Part shown: positions 45,372 to 55,011 of the stretch, piece after piece
How positions within the stretch are numbered: position 1 is the first letter of the stretch
Layout of the letters: the number at the start of each line of letters is the position of its first letter
NCBI RefSeq assembly: GCF_027474825.1
Contig: NZ_CP107030.1
Span: forward strand, 682,001-746,000
From: Maribacter halichondriae
GTDB taxonomy: Bacteria > Bacteroidota > Bacteroidia > Flavobacteriales > Flavobacteriaceae
Direction of reading: 5' to 3'
Length of the DNA stretch: 64,000 bases
The notes under the pieces: model-generated
The model's input: the letters and a program-made list of their open reading frames with translations, nothing else
Told to the model about the DNA's origin: nothing
Database searches by the model: none
Position numbers and translations under genes: made by a program

Positions 45372-45806
45372 ATGAAACTAAGAATCCCTTTATTGTTTTT
45401 ATCATTGCCCATCTTATTCGCTCTTTCTAGTATGAACGCTCAGGGATTGGAAAGCTACCAGTGGAAAAATAGAATACTATTGCTCAAAGACGTCAAGAGC
45501 GATACCGATGCCGTCAAAGAACAACTTCAATTATTACGATCAGAAGATACCGGACTCACTGAAAGGGACTTAAAAATCTTCATCATTACCGAAAAAGTGT
45601 TAACGGGTGACGGAGAAGAAGCTCCCCTATCGGCAAGTGAAATCATCAAAAACTTCGACTTGCATGATTTTCAAGGAATCGTACTCATTGGAAAAGACGG
45701 AGGCCAGAAAATGAAAAAACCATTTGTATTAGCCCCGGAAGAAATCTTTGCCCTCATCGATGGCATGCCCATGCGAAGGTCCGAAATCAGAAAAAAGGGA
45801 GAGTAG
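45372..45806 (+). CDS. secreted DUF4174 protein
   Basis: 144 residues from ATG 45372, preferred over an upstream TTG-type start at 45345 that lies in the terminator stem. Signal peptide 1-20 (ends NAQ). The body (YQWKNRILLLKD, then FQGIVLIGKDGG and PLSASEIIKNFD) matches DUF4174, a thioredoxin-fold-like domain without its CxxC. Small periplasmic or outer-membrane-side protein; no function known. Tail to tail with kynurenine monooxygenase, 1 base apart. Confidence 0.8.
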   Translation: MKLRIPLLFLSLPILFALSSMNAQGLESYQWKNRILLLKDVKSDTDAVKEQLQLLRSEDTGLTERDLKIFIITEKVLTGDGEEAPLSASEIIKNFDLHDFQGIVLIGKDGGQKMKKPFVLAPEEIFALIDGMPMRRSEIRKKGE

Positions 45807-45807
45807 A

Positions 45808-47148
45808 TTACAGCAGCTCCAATATTTTCCGTTCTACCTGGTCGCTGTCCCATTTCTTTTCAATATCTGGAATTTGCATCACTTTTTGCATGATTTCCTC
45901 TTGCCTATCGCCTTCGGCCAATGCCTCGGCATATGGCCTTTCGGAAAAGGTGACACGCGAATAAACAGGTATCCATTTGTCTGGATATTTTGCGGCAAAA
46001 CGTTTTTCTATTTTCTTTTGCAACAAAAATTTCGGATCTGCCGTTCTGCTACTCATTTCCAAGAAATTTCGATAACTCAGTTCGGCGATGGCGTCGGCAT
46101 TTGGTTTTCGCGTTTGTTGGTATTCTTGAAAAATAGCCTCCCAATTATTCCCATGTTTGGTCATTAATTCGTTGAGTACAAAAATATCTTCGAACCCAGC
46201 ATTCATTCCTTGGCCATAAAAGGGCACCACCGCATGTGCGGAATCTCCAACAAGGGCAACCTTGTCCCAATACGTCCAAGGGTAGCATTTCATGGTCACC
46301 ATGGCACTGGTGGGGTTCTTAAAAAAGTCTTCGATAAGATTTTCGATATCCTTCCGTACATTCGGAAAATAAGTTTTAAAGAAGTCCTTTGCCTGTTCCT
46401 TAGTCTTGATACGCTCAAAAGAAACCTCCCCTTCAAAGGGCATGAATAAGGTGCAGGTAAAACTACCGTCAATGTTCGGCATGGCGATGAACATAAATCT
46501 TCCCCGCGGCCAAATATGAAAAGAGTTCTTATCCAGTTTATGGGTGCCGTCGGCATTTGGCGGAATGGTCAATTCCTTATAGCCAACATCGATAAAATCT
46601 TGCGAATAATCAAAACGGCTACGGCGTTGCATCTTATGGCGTACCCTTGAAAAAGCACCATCACAGCCAAAAACAATATCAAATTGATATTCTTGCCACT
46701 CGCTCTTTTCAGTTTCGCCGGTGTAAACCTTCGTCTCGGGAAGATTGACATCCCAGACCTTTTCCTCAAATTTAAAGACCACTCCCGCTTTCTCGGCCAA
46801 GTCGACCATTTTTCGATTTAAAACACCTCTCGAAATGGACCAAATGGCTTCGCCCTCCTTTCCATATTTTTGAAAATACATCGGCTCTCCGATAACATGC
46901 ATGGCACGCTTATCCAACGGAATGGCAATTTTCTTGATTTCGTCTTCAACTCCGATTTCCCGTAAAGTCCGCCAACCCCTATTGCTCATCGCTAAATTTA
47001 TCGATCGACCTGAAAAAGTAATCGTACGGATATCGGGCCGTCGATCAAAAACGGTAATGGAATGACCTTGTCTTCTCAAATAAATGGATAACAGGGATCC
47101 CACCAATCCTGATCCGATGACGGCAATGTTTTTGGGAGTTTGGTTCAT
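45808..47148 (-). CDS. kmo: kynurenine 3-monooxygenase
   Basis: FAD enzyme that makes 3-hydroxykynurenine from kynurenine, NADPH and O2. 446 residues. FAD motifs: IGSGLVGSLLS (GxGxxG) near residue 11-21, the RSINLAMSNRG stretch characteristic of KMO, and VALVGDSAHAVVPFYGQGMN near residue 300, where the second FAD motif GD lies; the C-terminal hydrophobic region of eukaryotic KMO is lacking, as in bacterial forms. Kynureninase is 10 kb away on the same strand, so the route to 3-hydroxyanthranilate and NAD is probable. Promoter TATTTTTG at 47177-47184. Confidence 0.93.
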   Translation of the reverse strand: MNQTPKNIAVIGSGLVGSLLSIYLRRQGHSITVFDRRPDIRTITFSGRSINLAMSNRGWRTLREIGVEDEIKKIAIPLDKRAMHVIGEPMYFQKYGKEGEAIWSISRGVLNRKMVDLAEKAGVVFKFEEKVWDVNLPETKVYTGETEKSEWQEYQFDIVFGCDGAFSRVRHKMQRRSRFDYSQDFIDVGYKELTIPPNADGTHKLDKNSFHIWPRGRFMFIAMPNIDGSFTCTLFMPFEGEVSFERIKTKEQAKDFFKTYFPNVRKDIENLIEDFFKNPTSAMVTMKCYPWTYWDKVALVGDSAHAVVPFYGQGMNAGFEDIFVLNELMTKHGNNWEAIFQEYQQTRKPNADAIAELSYRNFLEMSSRTADPKFLLQKKIEKRFAAKYPDKWIPVYSRVTFSERPYAEALAEGDRQEEIMQKVMQIPDIEKKWDSDQVERKILELL

Positions 47149-47176
47149 TCTTTACGTAGCGGAATAGTGTTCTTGT

Positions 47177-47184
47177 CAAAAATA
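47177..47184 (-). promoter_or_regulatory. -7 promoter box for kmo
   Basis: TATTTTTG on the minus strand, 28 bases from the kmo ATG at 47148. The 11-base CGTATTTTTGA here recurs at the kynureninase promoter. Confidence 0.5.
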
Positions 47185-47290
47185 CGGTTTTGCAGTTAAA
47201 TGGAATGAAGATAAATTAAAATGCGAAAAAGCTTGAAGTACATGGCGCATCGATATATCTTGTAACCATATTAAGAGACTGTTTTGAAAT

Positions 47291-47431
47291 ATGTCGCATC
47301 GCAAACCTAACTTGCCCGTTAAAATATGTTCGACATGCCAGCGGCCTTTCGCTTGGCGAAAGAAATGGTCTAAAAGCTGGGGAGAAGTAAAATATTGTAG
47401 CGAAAAATGTCGCCGCAACAAATCGATATAA
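47291..47431 (+). CDS. DUF2256 small zinc-binding-like protein
   Basis: 46 residues: MSHRKPNLPVKICSTC, then RPFAWRKKW and EVKYCSEKCRRNK. The two Cys pairs (CxxC and CxxxC) form a minimal zinc ribbon, as in DUF2256. The family is often encoded beside cryptochromes/photolyases, and cryptochrome DASH follows after 19 bases, so it is probably in one transcript with the photolyase genes. Short enough to be skipped by gene callers. Function unknown; a nucleic-acid or redox role for the zinc site would be inference. Confidence 0.85.
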   Translation: MSHRKPNLPVKICSTCQRPFAWRKKWSKSWGEVKYCSEKCRRNKSI

Positions 47432-47450
47432 AGAAAATCCATAGTAACGA

Positions 47451-48744
47451 ATGACGAATCTTGTTTGGTTCAGGAATGATCTAAGAATCAATGACAATAC
47501 CTCATTGAACAAAGCGGCTCAAGGTGAAAGGGTGATTGCCGTCTATTTTTTTGATCCTAGGCAATTCGTAATAGGGGATTTTGGTTTTAGAAAAACCGAA
47601 AAATTTCGTGCCAGGTTTTTGATTGAAACCGTAGCGGAACTGAAAGCCAATTTGGAGAAACTCAATATAACTTTATTGGTTTTTCAAAAAAGCCAGAACA
47701 GCTACTTCCAGAACTGGTCAAGGAGCATCAAATCAAATCTATTTTTTCACAAAAAGAATGGACGCGGGATGAGAATTTTGTGCGTATAAACGTTTTGGAA
47801 AAAATTCCAGATGATGTAAAATTTGAAGAAACCTACGATCAATTTTTATTCCATCCAGAGGATATTCCATATGATGGGTTTGATAAAGTTCCCGAAGTAT
47901 TTACCAACTTCAGGAAAAAATGCGAGAAGTATTGTGCTATAAGATTTTCCGTTGAAAGGCCTCAACCGCTATCTGAAAATAATCTAGTCGATGTAGTCAC
48001 TCAAATTCCAACGCTGAAGGATTTGGGTCTGGAAGAATTCGAAAAGGACTCCCGCACCGCCTTTCCGTTTAAAGGTGGCGAACAGCAAGCCTTGAATAGA
48101 GTACAAGAGTATTTCTGGGAAACCAAAAAATTGGCCTATTATAAAAAGACCAGAAACGGATTAGTCGGTAAAGATTACAGTTCTAAACTATCCGCTTGTC
48201 TGGCAAATGGAAGTATTTCGGCCAGAACCATCTATTGGGAAATCAAACGCTTCGAAAAGGAAATAAAGAAAAATCAGGATACGTATTGGTTAATTTTCGA
48301 ATTGATATGGCGTGATTACTTTAAATATGTTTCTTTAAAACATGGCAATAAAATTTTTCTTCAAGGAGGGATTTTGGACAATGACTACGATTGGAAAACT
48401 TCCGAGGAGGCGAAAAAAAGTGGATAGAAGGCACCACAAAAGAACCCTTCGTCAACGCCAACATGAAGGAAATCGCAAAAACAGGCTGGATGAGCAACCG
48501 CGGACGCCAAAATGTAGCCAGCTTTTGGGCCAAGGAACTCGAGCAAGATTGGCGCATCGGAGCCGCCTATTTTGAAAGCCTGCTCATCGATTATGACGTT
48601 CACAGCAATTGGGGCAACTGGATGTACCAAAGCGGCGTAGGCAATGACCCACGGGATAGAAATTTCAATATTAAACGACAGGCCGAAATGTATGATGCCA
48701 ATGGTAAGTTTCAAAACTTGTGGTTGCAAGAAACGTTGTTTTAA
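47451..48744 (+). CDS. cryptochrome DASH (photolyase family), two frameshifts
   Basis: 431 residues if two bases are restored. FAD/photolyase fold: VWFRNDLRINDN at the N-terminus, KTRNGLVGKDYSSKLSACLA for FAD binding, and the DASH-type core WMSNRGRQNVASFW, then YDVHSNWGNWMYQSGVGND. As read it breaks after A6 at 47686-47691 (continuing KPEQLLPELVKEHQIK in the -1 frame) and after A7 at 48413-48419 (continuing KWIEGTTKEPFVNANMKEI); both need one more A. DASH enzymes repair CPD lesions in single-stranded DNA and may sense light. Neighbours: DUF2256 and FeS-BCP photolyase. Confidence 0.9.
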
Positions 48745-48831
48745 ATATAAATTCAAACACGATTTTCCGTCTTAAAGGCAATCTACCAAGAACCTAAAAC
48801 TTGAAACAATAGAAACTTAAAACCAAAACAA

Positions 48832-50363
48832 TTGAGAACCTTACGATTACTTCTTGGCGACCAACTCAACCAAAAACATTCTTGGTTTGACGATGTTAAC
48901 GACGATGTTACCTACCTCATGGCCGAAATGCGGCAAGAGACCGATTATGTAAAACATCATATTCAAAAGGTAGTCGCATTTTTCCTTTCCATGCGGAATT
49001 TCTCAGAAGAACTTTCCGAAAAGGGACATCGTTTTATTTATCTCAAAATCAACGATAAAGATAATCCGCAGGAGTTGGAAAAAATCATTAAAAAATATCT
49101 TGATGAAACCAAAGCCGAAAAATTCGAATACCAATTGCCGGATGAATATCGGTTGGACGAACAATTGAAATCCATCTGTAAAAACCTTTCCATAGGATCG
49201 GAAGCATTCGACAGTGAACATTTTTACACGACGCGTTACGAACTAAAGAATTTTTTCTCGGAAAAAAGCAATTGATCATGGAGAACTTCTACCGCATGAT
49301 GCGCAAAAAACATGACATCATGATCGTCAACGGCCAACCCGATGGCGGTAAATGGAACTTCGACCAAAGTAATCGAAAAAAATGGACGGGAGAACCTGAA
49401 ATTCCCCATGAACGGGGGTTTCGAAAAGATGTTACCCGAGCCTTGGAAGAAATCAAAGAGGCCGAGGTCAAAACTTTTGGCAATATAGAAGCCGAAAATT
49501 TCAATTGGCCAACCTCTCGAGGCGATTGTCTTTCTGTACTGAATTATTTTTGCGAAAATCTACTTATCCATTTTGGCGATTACCAAGATGCCTTGCATAC
49601 GGAAGAAAAATATCTTTTTCATTCGCGCTTGTCGTTTGCGATGAACAGTAAAATACTTTCGCCCAAGGAAGTTATCGATAAGGTACTGGACCATTATTAT
49701 GAAAACACAACTGAAATTGATATTTCCCAAATTGAGGGTTTTGTGCGCCAAATTTTAGGTTGGCGCGAATACATGCGCGGTATTTATTGGAAAGAAATGC
49801 CCGATTATGCAAACCTCAACGAGCTTGACAATCATAACAAACTCCCTGATTTTTTCTGGAGCGGCGATACCAAAATGAACTGCCTAGAACATGCCATCGG
49901 CCAAAGTTTGGACGATGCCTATGCACACCATATACAGCGCTTAATGGTTATTGGCAATTATGCGCTGTTGACACAAATCCACCCCGATGAAGTCGATGCT
50001 TGGTATCTGGGCGTTTATATCGATGCCATCGAATGGGTCGAAATTACCAATACCCGTGGTATGAGCCAATTTGCCGATGGAGGTGTCGTTGCTACCAAAC
50101 CGTATGTGAGCAGCGCAAACTATATCAATAAAATGAGCAATTATTGTGGAGATTGCCATTATAGCCACACTAAAAAATTGGGCGAAAAAGCTTGTCCGTT
50201 CAATGCCTTATATTGGAATTTCTTGGATGAAAAACGGGAACATTTCAAAAACAACAACCGAATGGCCATGATGATGAGCCTTTTGGACAAAAAAGATAAA
50301 AAGGAACTGTCCGACCTAAAGGAACGTGCAAAAAAAGTTATCGAGCATCCGGATAAGTTTTAA
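48832..50363 (+). CDS. FeS-BCP-type cryptochrome/photolyase, frameshifted
   Basis: 510 residues if one base is restored; starts at TTG 48832. Belongs to the prokaryotic (6-4) photolyase group (FeS-BCP/PhrB, deoxyribodipyrimidine photolyase-related). LRLLLGDQLNQKHSW starts the N-terminal domain; the C-terminal FAD half shows WREYMRGIYW, MNCLEHAIGQSLDDAYAHHI and DPR-like GMSQFADGG. Four Cys for the 4Fe-4S cluster are visible in CLEHAIG and NYCGDCHYSHTKKLGEKACP. The frame breaks in six A's at 49262-49267, where seven would give FFSEKKQLIMENFYRMMR. Tandem with cryptochrome DASH, 87 bases apart. Confidence 0.9.
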
Positions 50364-50464
50364 ACTTGAATTAATATTTATTTAACGATGTCGGATTATC
50401 CATACGATATCTTTAATCCGTAAATACAATGAACTATCCCGCGAGAGCGTCTATATATATCCAA

Positions 50465-50501
50465 AAAAAGTCCTTCACAATACGATTGCGAAGGACTTTT
50501 T
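50465..50501. terminator. bidirectional intrinsic terminator
   Basis: AAAAAGTCCTTC (50465-50476) pairs with GAAGGACTTTTT (50490-50501), 12 bp, with four more inner pairs and a 3-base loop. It separates the converging photolyase and clpP genes. Confidence 0.85.
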
Positions 50502-50514
50502 CTTTACACCTTTT

Positions 50515-50536
50515 CCTCCCGCCAGCTGACGGGAGG
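50515..50536. repeat. GC-rich palindrome next to clpP stop
   Basis: CCTCCCG-c-CAGCTG-a-CGGGAGG, a 22-base palindrome with a single mismatch, 15 bases beyond the clpP stop. No T-tract follows closely, so a terminator role is uncertain. Confidence 0.55.
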
Positions 50537-50550
50537 GTTAGGAGGGACTT

Positions 50551-51099
50551 TTATTCTAAAATCCCGTCCACGATACCATATTCAATAGATTCTTCGGCGT
50601 TCATCCAGTAATCACGATCAAAATCCCGTAAAACTTTTTCATATTTCTGTCCACAGTTCTCCGCCAAAAGTTTGGCGCTAAGTTCTTTGGTCTTGATGAT
50701 TTCCTTGGCCTGTATTTCTATATTAGATGCCTGTCCCCTAGCACCACCGCTTGGTTGATGGATCATGACCTGGGCGTGAGGCTGAATGAACCTTCTTCCC
50801 TTTTTTCCAACGGACAATAGAATACTTCCCATCGAAGCTGCCAATCCGGTACAGATCGTGGAAACCGGACTCTTCAATGATTTTATAGTGTCATACATCG
50901 CAAAACCAGAGGTAACATATCCTCCGGGGCTGTTAATGAACAACTGTATTTCCTTATTGTTTTGCATATCCAAATACAACAAGCGATCAATAACGTGCTT
51001 TGCCGTATCATCATCAACCATACCCCATAAAAACACTTTTCGCTCTTCAAGTAGTTTTTCATCAATGGCTTCCTGTACTTTTCCTTTTTTTGAACTCAT
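50551..51099 (-). CDS. clpP: ATP-dependent Clp protease proteolytic subunit
   Basis: 182 residues. Serine peptidase of the Clp family with Ser89 in GLAASMGS, His114 in VMIHQPSGG and the Asp in FDRDYWMNAEESIEYGIVDG. Features FINSPGG near 55-61 and YDTIKSL are usual. It works with a Clp AAA+ unfoldase (ClpX/ClpA/ClpC), none of which lies in the window. Shorter N-terminus than typical ClpP1 (about 195-215), and start MSSKKGKVQEAIDEK is like the second ClpP paralogue found in many Bacteroidota. Promoter box at 51120-51127. Confidence 0.93.
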   Translation of the reverse strand: MSSKKGKVQEAIDEKLLEERKVFLWGMVDDDTAKHVIDRLLYLDMQNNKEIQLFINSPGGYVTSGFAMYDTIKSLKSPVSTICTGLAASMGSILLSVGKKGRRFIQPHAQVMIHQPSGGARGQASNIEIQAKEIIKTKELSAKLLAENCGQKYEKVLRDFDRDYWMNAEESIEYGIVDGILE

Positions 51100-51510
51100 T
51101 CGATATTTTTTTCAAGTCTCAAAATTAAGCAAATAATCTATATGTAAATAATCTGATTGACAAACATAAATTGACGTGTTCATCGCTATTTTCTGCGGAA
51201 TATCCGATGAGTTCAAAATCTACTGAACTGTTAAAAAAAACACTTCATCCAATAAAAATTTTCTTGTCGAGAAATTGCTCCGTTTATCGTACACTTTACG
51301 CCTCAAGTCCAGTCGTTCCGTTCTTTGTATAGTATTAACCAAATCTTGAATAGCGAAACAAAAGCACTTAATTATACCCCATATAATATTAGTTGCTGCA
51401 AAATGAACTTGACCTTAATTACACAAAATTTCACTTTTCACAGGTAAAGACAGCATTGTAGCTTCTAATTATAAGGTAATTGATCAAGAGAGATCGGTAA
51501 AATTATAATT
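51100..51510. other. intergenic region between clpP and T9SS gene
   Basis: 411 bases between two divergent starts. It contains the clpP -7 box (51120-51127) and otherwise A/T-rich sequence. I see no tRNA, small ORF or long hairpin that I can support. Confidence 0.5.
51120..51127 (-). promoter_or_regulatory. -7 promoter box for clpP
   Basis: TAATTTTG on the minus strand matches TAnnTTTG, 20 bases from the clpP ATG. Confidence 0.45.
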
Positions 51511-53945
51511 ATGAAGAAACTTTTACTCCCAAAAAATATTCTAACCCAATTGCTAGTCGTAGGCATGGTGATGACCTTTGGTTCCATCAATGCGCAATTG
51601 CAACAGGGTTTTACACCAAGATATTCTGAAACATTGAACGGCGACTTCACAATGATCGCCAACAATGTACTATCTAGGCACGCCACCAATGACTATAACG
51701 GTACGGGCAGTAACCATGATTTCGATGACAACGTATTCGTTGATATCGATAGCGACCCAACGACCTTTAATTCTAGTAGTGCCAATTTGGCGAACCCTGC
51801 CCCTAGCAATTCGTGTTTGACCATTGAGCGTGTTTTTCTATACTGGTCCGCTGCTGACAAGGAATATGAGGTAGATGGCGGCGGAAACATCCAAGCGGGT
51901 AACGGTGGTGCAGAACCTTCTTGGAATTATAATGAAATTAAAATGATGCTACCCGGATCGAGCACTTATGATGCCACATTGACCGCGGACGAAGTAATTT
52001 ATCGCGGTAGGGATACTCATTTCGTCAACGACCCTTATATCTGTGTAAAGGATATTACATCTTGGGTGCAAGGTCTGGCCGATCCTTTCGGCACCTATCA
52101 AGTAGCTAATGTAAAAGCAACCGAAGGTCGTCTACTCGGCCATGATGGAGGCATTGTAGGTACCTCTGGTGGATGGCAAATCGTTTTTGTCTACCAAAGT
52201 CCTACGTTGCCACAGAAGAACATTACATTATTTGATGGGTATGCCCATATCACGGCCACTGAAAATAATTTTGATGTCACATTTAACGGTTTCCAGACTG
52301 TACCGAATGGTCGTGTCAAGGCCAATATGGTCATCGGCTCTTTCGAGGGCGACCGAGGCATTAGCCAAGATCAATTATTGATTTTCAACACAAATGGTGT
52401 TTGGGAACCGCTAACTACACCCATGCGCCACGCCGACAACTTTTTCAACAGTTCGATTACTACAGAAGGAACCGACTTTTTAAATCGAACTCCGGCTAGT
52501 ACGAATACTTTAGGATTTGACGCCTCTCTTTTCGACCTAAGAAACAATGGCAATCGGTTGATAACGAACAATCAAACTTCCGCAGTTGTGCGAATGACCT
52601 CGAACCAAGAAACCTACGGACTTTATCTTTTGGGAATGGCGGTAGAGGTTTGGGAACCTTCTTTGAACCAATTAGATCTTTACGCTACCTCATCGGATGA
52701 AAACCCAAGGGCGGGCGAGACCATTCAAATCTATCTGGATGTTGCCAACACCGGAAATGATAATATCAGAAACCTGAACTTTACGACGACGATCCCCCAG
52801 AAATGGAGTTTGTTTCCGTAACGCCGTTACCCAGTGAAATAACCTATAATTTCGATACGAACACACGTGAATTAACATTTATGGTAGCCGATGGCTATAC
52901 CGATGTAACAAGTGCACCCTATACTATTCAGTATGCGCTTCGTGTACAGAATGATTCTTACTTCGCGGGCCTTCCAGCCTGTACCTTCGACTCGAACTCA
53001 CAGACCATGGCTTCTTTTTCAGGGGAAATCAGTATGAATCCCCAAACTTCTTATAGCTCTTTTACCTTCGATAATTGTGGTGTAGGAAATGGAGATCCGA
53101 CCATTATTACCATAAGTATTACCGATGTGCAGGCGCCTACGTTCGATGGCACCCTTCCTGCGGATATAACGGTCGAATGTGATAGTGTGCCCGATGCAGC
53201 TGTATTAACTGCAACGGACTACTGTGATATGAACCCCGTGGTGACTTTCAACGAAACGGCCACTAATAATAGGGATTGTGTTACTGGATATGAAATTACA
53301 CGAACTTGGACCGCTACCGACAATGCCAACAATAGCTTTACACATACACAAATCATTACGGTCAATGGAAATCTTTGCTTGATGGATGAGGAAGCTCCGG
53401 TATTTGTGGAAGAACTTCCTATGGATATGACCGTAGATTGTGATAGTATTCCCGAAGCAGAAGTACTAACGGCCATAGACAATTGCGATATGGATCCCGT
53501 GGTCACCTTTGAAGAAACTGCCACGAACGACCGTGATTGTGAGATGGGCTATGAAATCATGAGAACCTGGACAGCTACGGACAATGTCGGAAACCAGATG
53601 ACCCATACCCAGATTATTACGGTAGAGGCCGATATGCCTTGTAATGTAGAAGATTTGGTCGTCTCAAAGACCATTACGGCCAATGGAGATGGTATCAACG
53701 ACCTCTTTGAAATTACCGGTTTGGAAGCTTGTAACTATACCTATCATGTGAAAATATTTAACAGATGGGGCAATATTGTCTATGAATCGAACGATTATAG
53801 TAATGATTGGGGCGGAATTGCTCCTGATAACTCCTTAGGGAATTCAGGAATGCTGCCTTCTGGAACCTATTACTATATAATCGGTTTCGGTAATCCAGAA
53901 ATGAAACCGGTCAACGGATACATTTATATCGGGTCCAACATATAG
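51511..53945 (+). CDS. T9SS type B sorting-domain (gliding-associated) surface protein, frameshifted
   Basis: 811 residues if one base is restored. Signal peptide 1-30; a large beta-rich N-terminal part (to about 400); a DUF11-like domain; two near-identical HYR-like repeats of about 87 residues (positions 53161 and 53422, ECDSVPDAAVLTATDYCDM and DCDSIPEAEVLTAIDNCDM); a gliding motility-associated C-terminal domain (NGDGINDLFEITGLEACNY, then NRWGNIVYES, NGYIYIG) used by the type IX system for surface anchoring. Frame 1 stops at 52821; restoring one C in CCCCC at 52794-52798 gives IPPEMEFVSVTP. The next gene is its usual PorP/SprF partner. Confidence 0.87.
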
Positions 53946-53955
53946 TTAGTCCCCC

Positions 53956-54861
53956 ATGAACGCAATTAAAAGACATATTTTTTTTCTGGCTCTTGGCTAT
54001 ACCTTTTTGGGAAGTGCTCAACAATTACCGCAGTTTACCCAATATGTGTATAACACCATGTCAATCAACCCTGCATATGCAGGTAGTCGAGAGACTTTGA
54101 ACATTACCGCACTACACCGAAATCAATGGGCGGGTATCGATGGTAATCCGACAACGAGCACGCTTTCGGCACATTCGCCCCTACGTTTCAGTAACGTCGG
54201 TATCGGACTTTCATATATAAACGATAATCTGGGCTTTGAAAAGACCAACTATGTGTATGCCGATTTTTCATACACCGTGCCGTTGAACCAAAAAGTCAAT
54301 ATGGCTTTTGGACTAAAAGGTGGATTTACGAATTATCGCTTAAGCACACCTGATGTCAACGATCCCTTCTTTGCCGGAGGATTTACGGAATGGAACCCGA
54401 ATTTCGGAGCCGGAATCTATATTAGTTCCAACCGATGGTATATTGGTGCTTCGTCACCGAGAATATTGAATACCGATTTGAACGAAGGAGAATTTGCGGC
54501 CATTGAACGCAACAGTTATTATGCCATCGGAGGCTATGTCTTCGATATAGGCCGGACCACGAAATTCAAGCCAACGGCCATCATGAAATATACTAATGGT
54601 GCGCCCGCCACTTATGATGTCACTGCAAACTTCCTGTTTTTCGAAAAATTCTGGATTGGGGCTTCTTACCGTTTCAACGATGCCGATAACTTTGGGGTTG
54701 TGATGGATTATGCAATTTCCGATTCTTTTCGAATAGGATATGCCTATGACCAACCAACTTCAACTTTTAGGCCCTATTCCGGTGGTACGCATGAGGTCAT
54801 TTTAATCTATGAACTCTTCAAACGGAGTTTGGGTGGAATCAAATCTCCCAGATATTTCTAA
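53956..54861 (+). CDS. PorP/SprF-family type IX secretion membrane protein
   Basis: 301 residues, signal peptide 1-20 (ends GSAQQ) then an outer-membrane beta-barrel. The family opening QFTQYVYNTMSINPAYAGSR is exact. In Flavobacterium, SprF helps secrete the partner adhesin SprB at the surface; paralogues sit beside other C-terminal-domain substrates. It starts 10 bases after the T9SS protein and is probably co-transcribed. Followed by a repeat-rich intergenic stretch. Confidence 0.93.
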   Translation: MNAIKRHIFFLALGYTFLGSAQQLPQFTQYVYNTMSINPAYAGSRETLNITALHRNQWAGIDGNPTTSTLSAHSPLRFSNVGIGLSYINDNLGFEKTNYVYADFSYTVPLNQKVNMAFGLKGGFTNYRLSTPDVNDPFFAGGFTEWNPNFGAGIYISSNRWYIGASSPRILNTDLNEGEFAAIERNSYYAIGGYVFDIGRTTKFKPTAIMKYTNGAPATYDVTANFLFFEKFWIGASYRFNDADNFGVVMDYAISDSFRIGYAYDQPTSTFRPYSGGTHEVILIYELFKRSLGGIKSPRYF

Positions 54862-54945
54862 AATCTCTGTGAACCTCTGTGAAATAATTCTCACAGGGTA
54901 TTCCACAGAGTTACACGGAGCAAAAGAGTCTCACAGAGAAAGGCG
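54862..54945. repeat. CTCTGTGA-type inverted repeat element
   Basis: Imperfect copies of the 8-mer CTCTGTGA are spread here in both orientations (two forward at 54864-54881, then inverted CACAGGG, CACAGAG, CACAGAG), giving a potential large cruciform. Similar intergenic elements are known in Bacteroidota. No protein or RNA gene seen. Confidence 0.5.
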
Positions 54946-54987
54946 ATATAATTTTAAACTACTCTTAAATTAGTACCGAAAACCCGT

Positions 54988-54995
54988 TATCTTTG
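54988..54995 (+). promoter_or_regulatory. -7 promoter box for lipoprotein gene
   Basis: TATCTTTG matches TAnnTTTG, 16 bases before the ATG at 55012. No -33 TTG at the usual spacing. Confidence 0.45.
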
Positions 54996-55011
54996 GTGAA
55001 AACCCAAGAAA

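Noticed and set aside
47221..47265. 14-codon open frame before DUF2256
   Set aside because: Too short, no family, and no support.
47451..48744. Three separate small photolyase-like genes
   Set aside because: Two one-base changes join them into one cryptochrome DASH of usual length.
50429..50611. 60-codon open frame over the terminator next to clpP
   Set aside because: It runs through a hairpin, a GC-rich palindrome and the 3' end of clpP on the other strand; no homology or start context.
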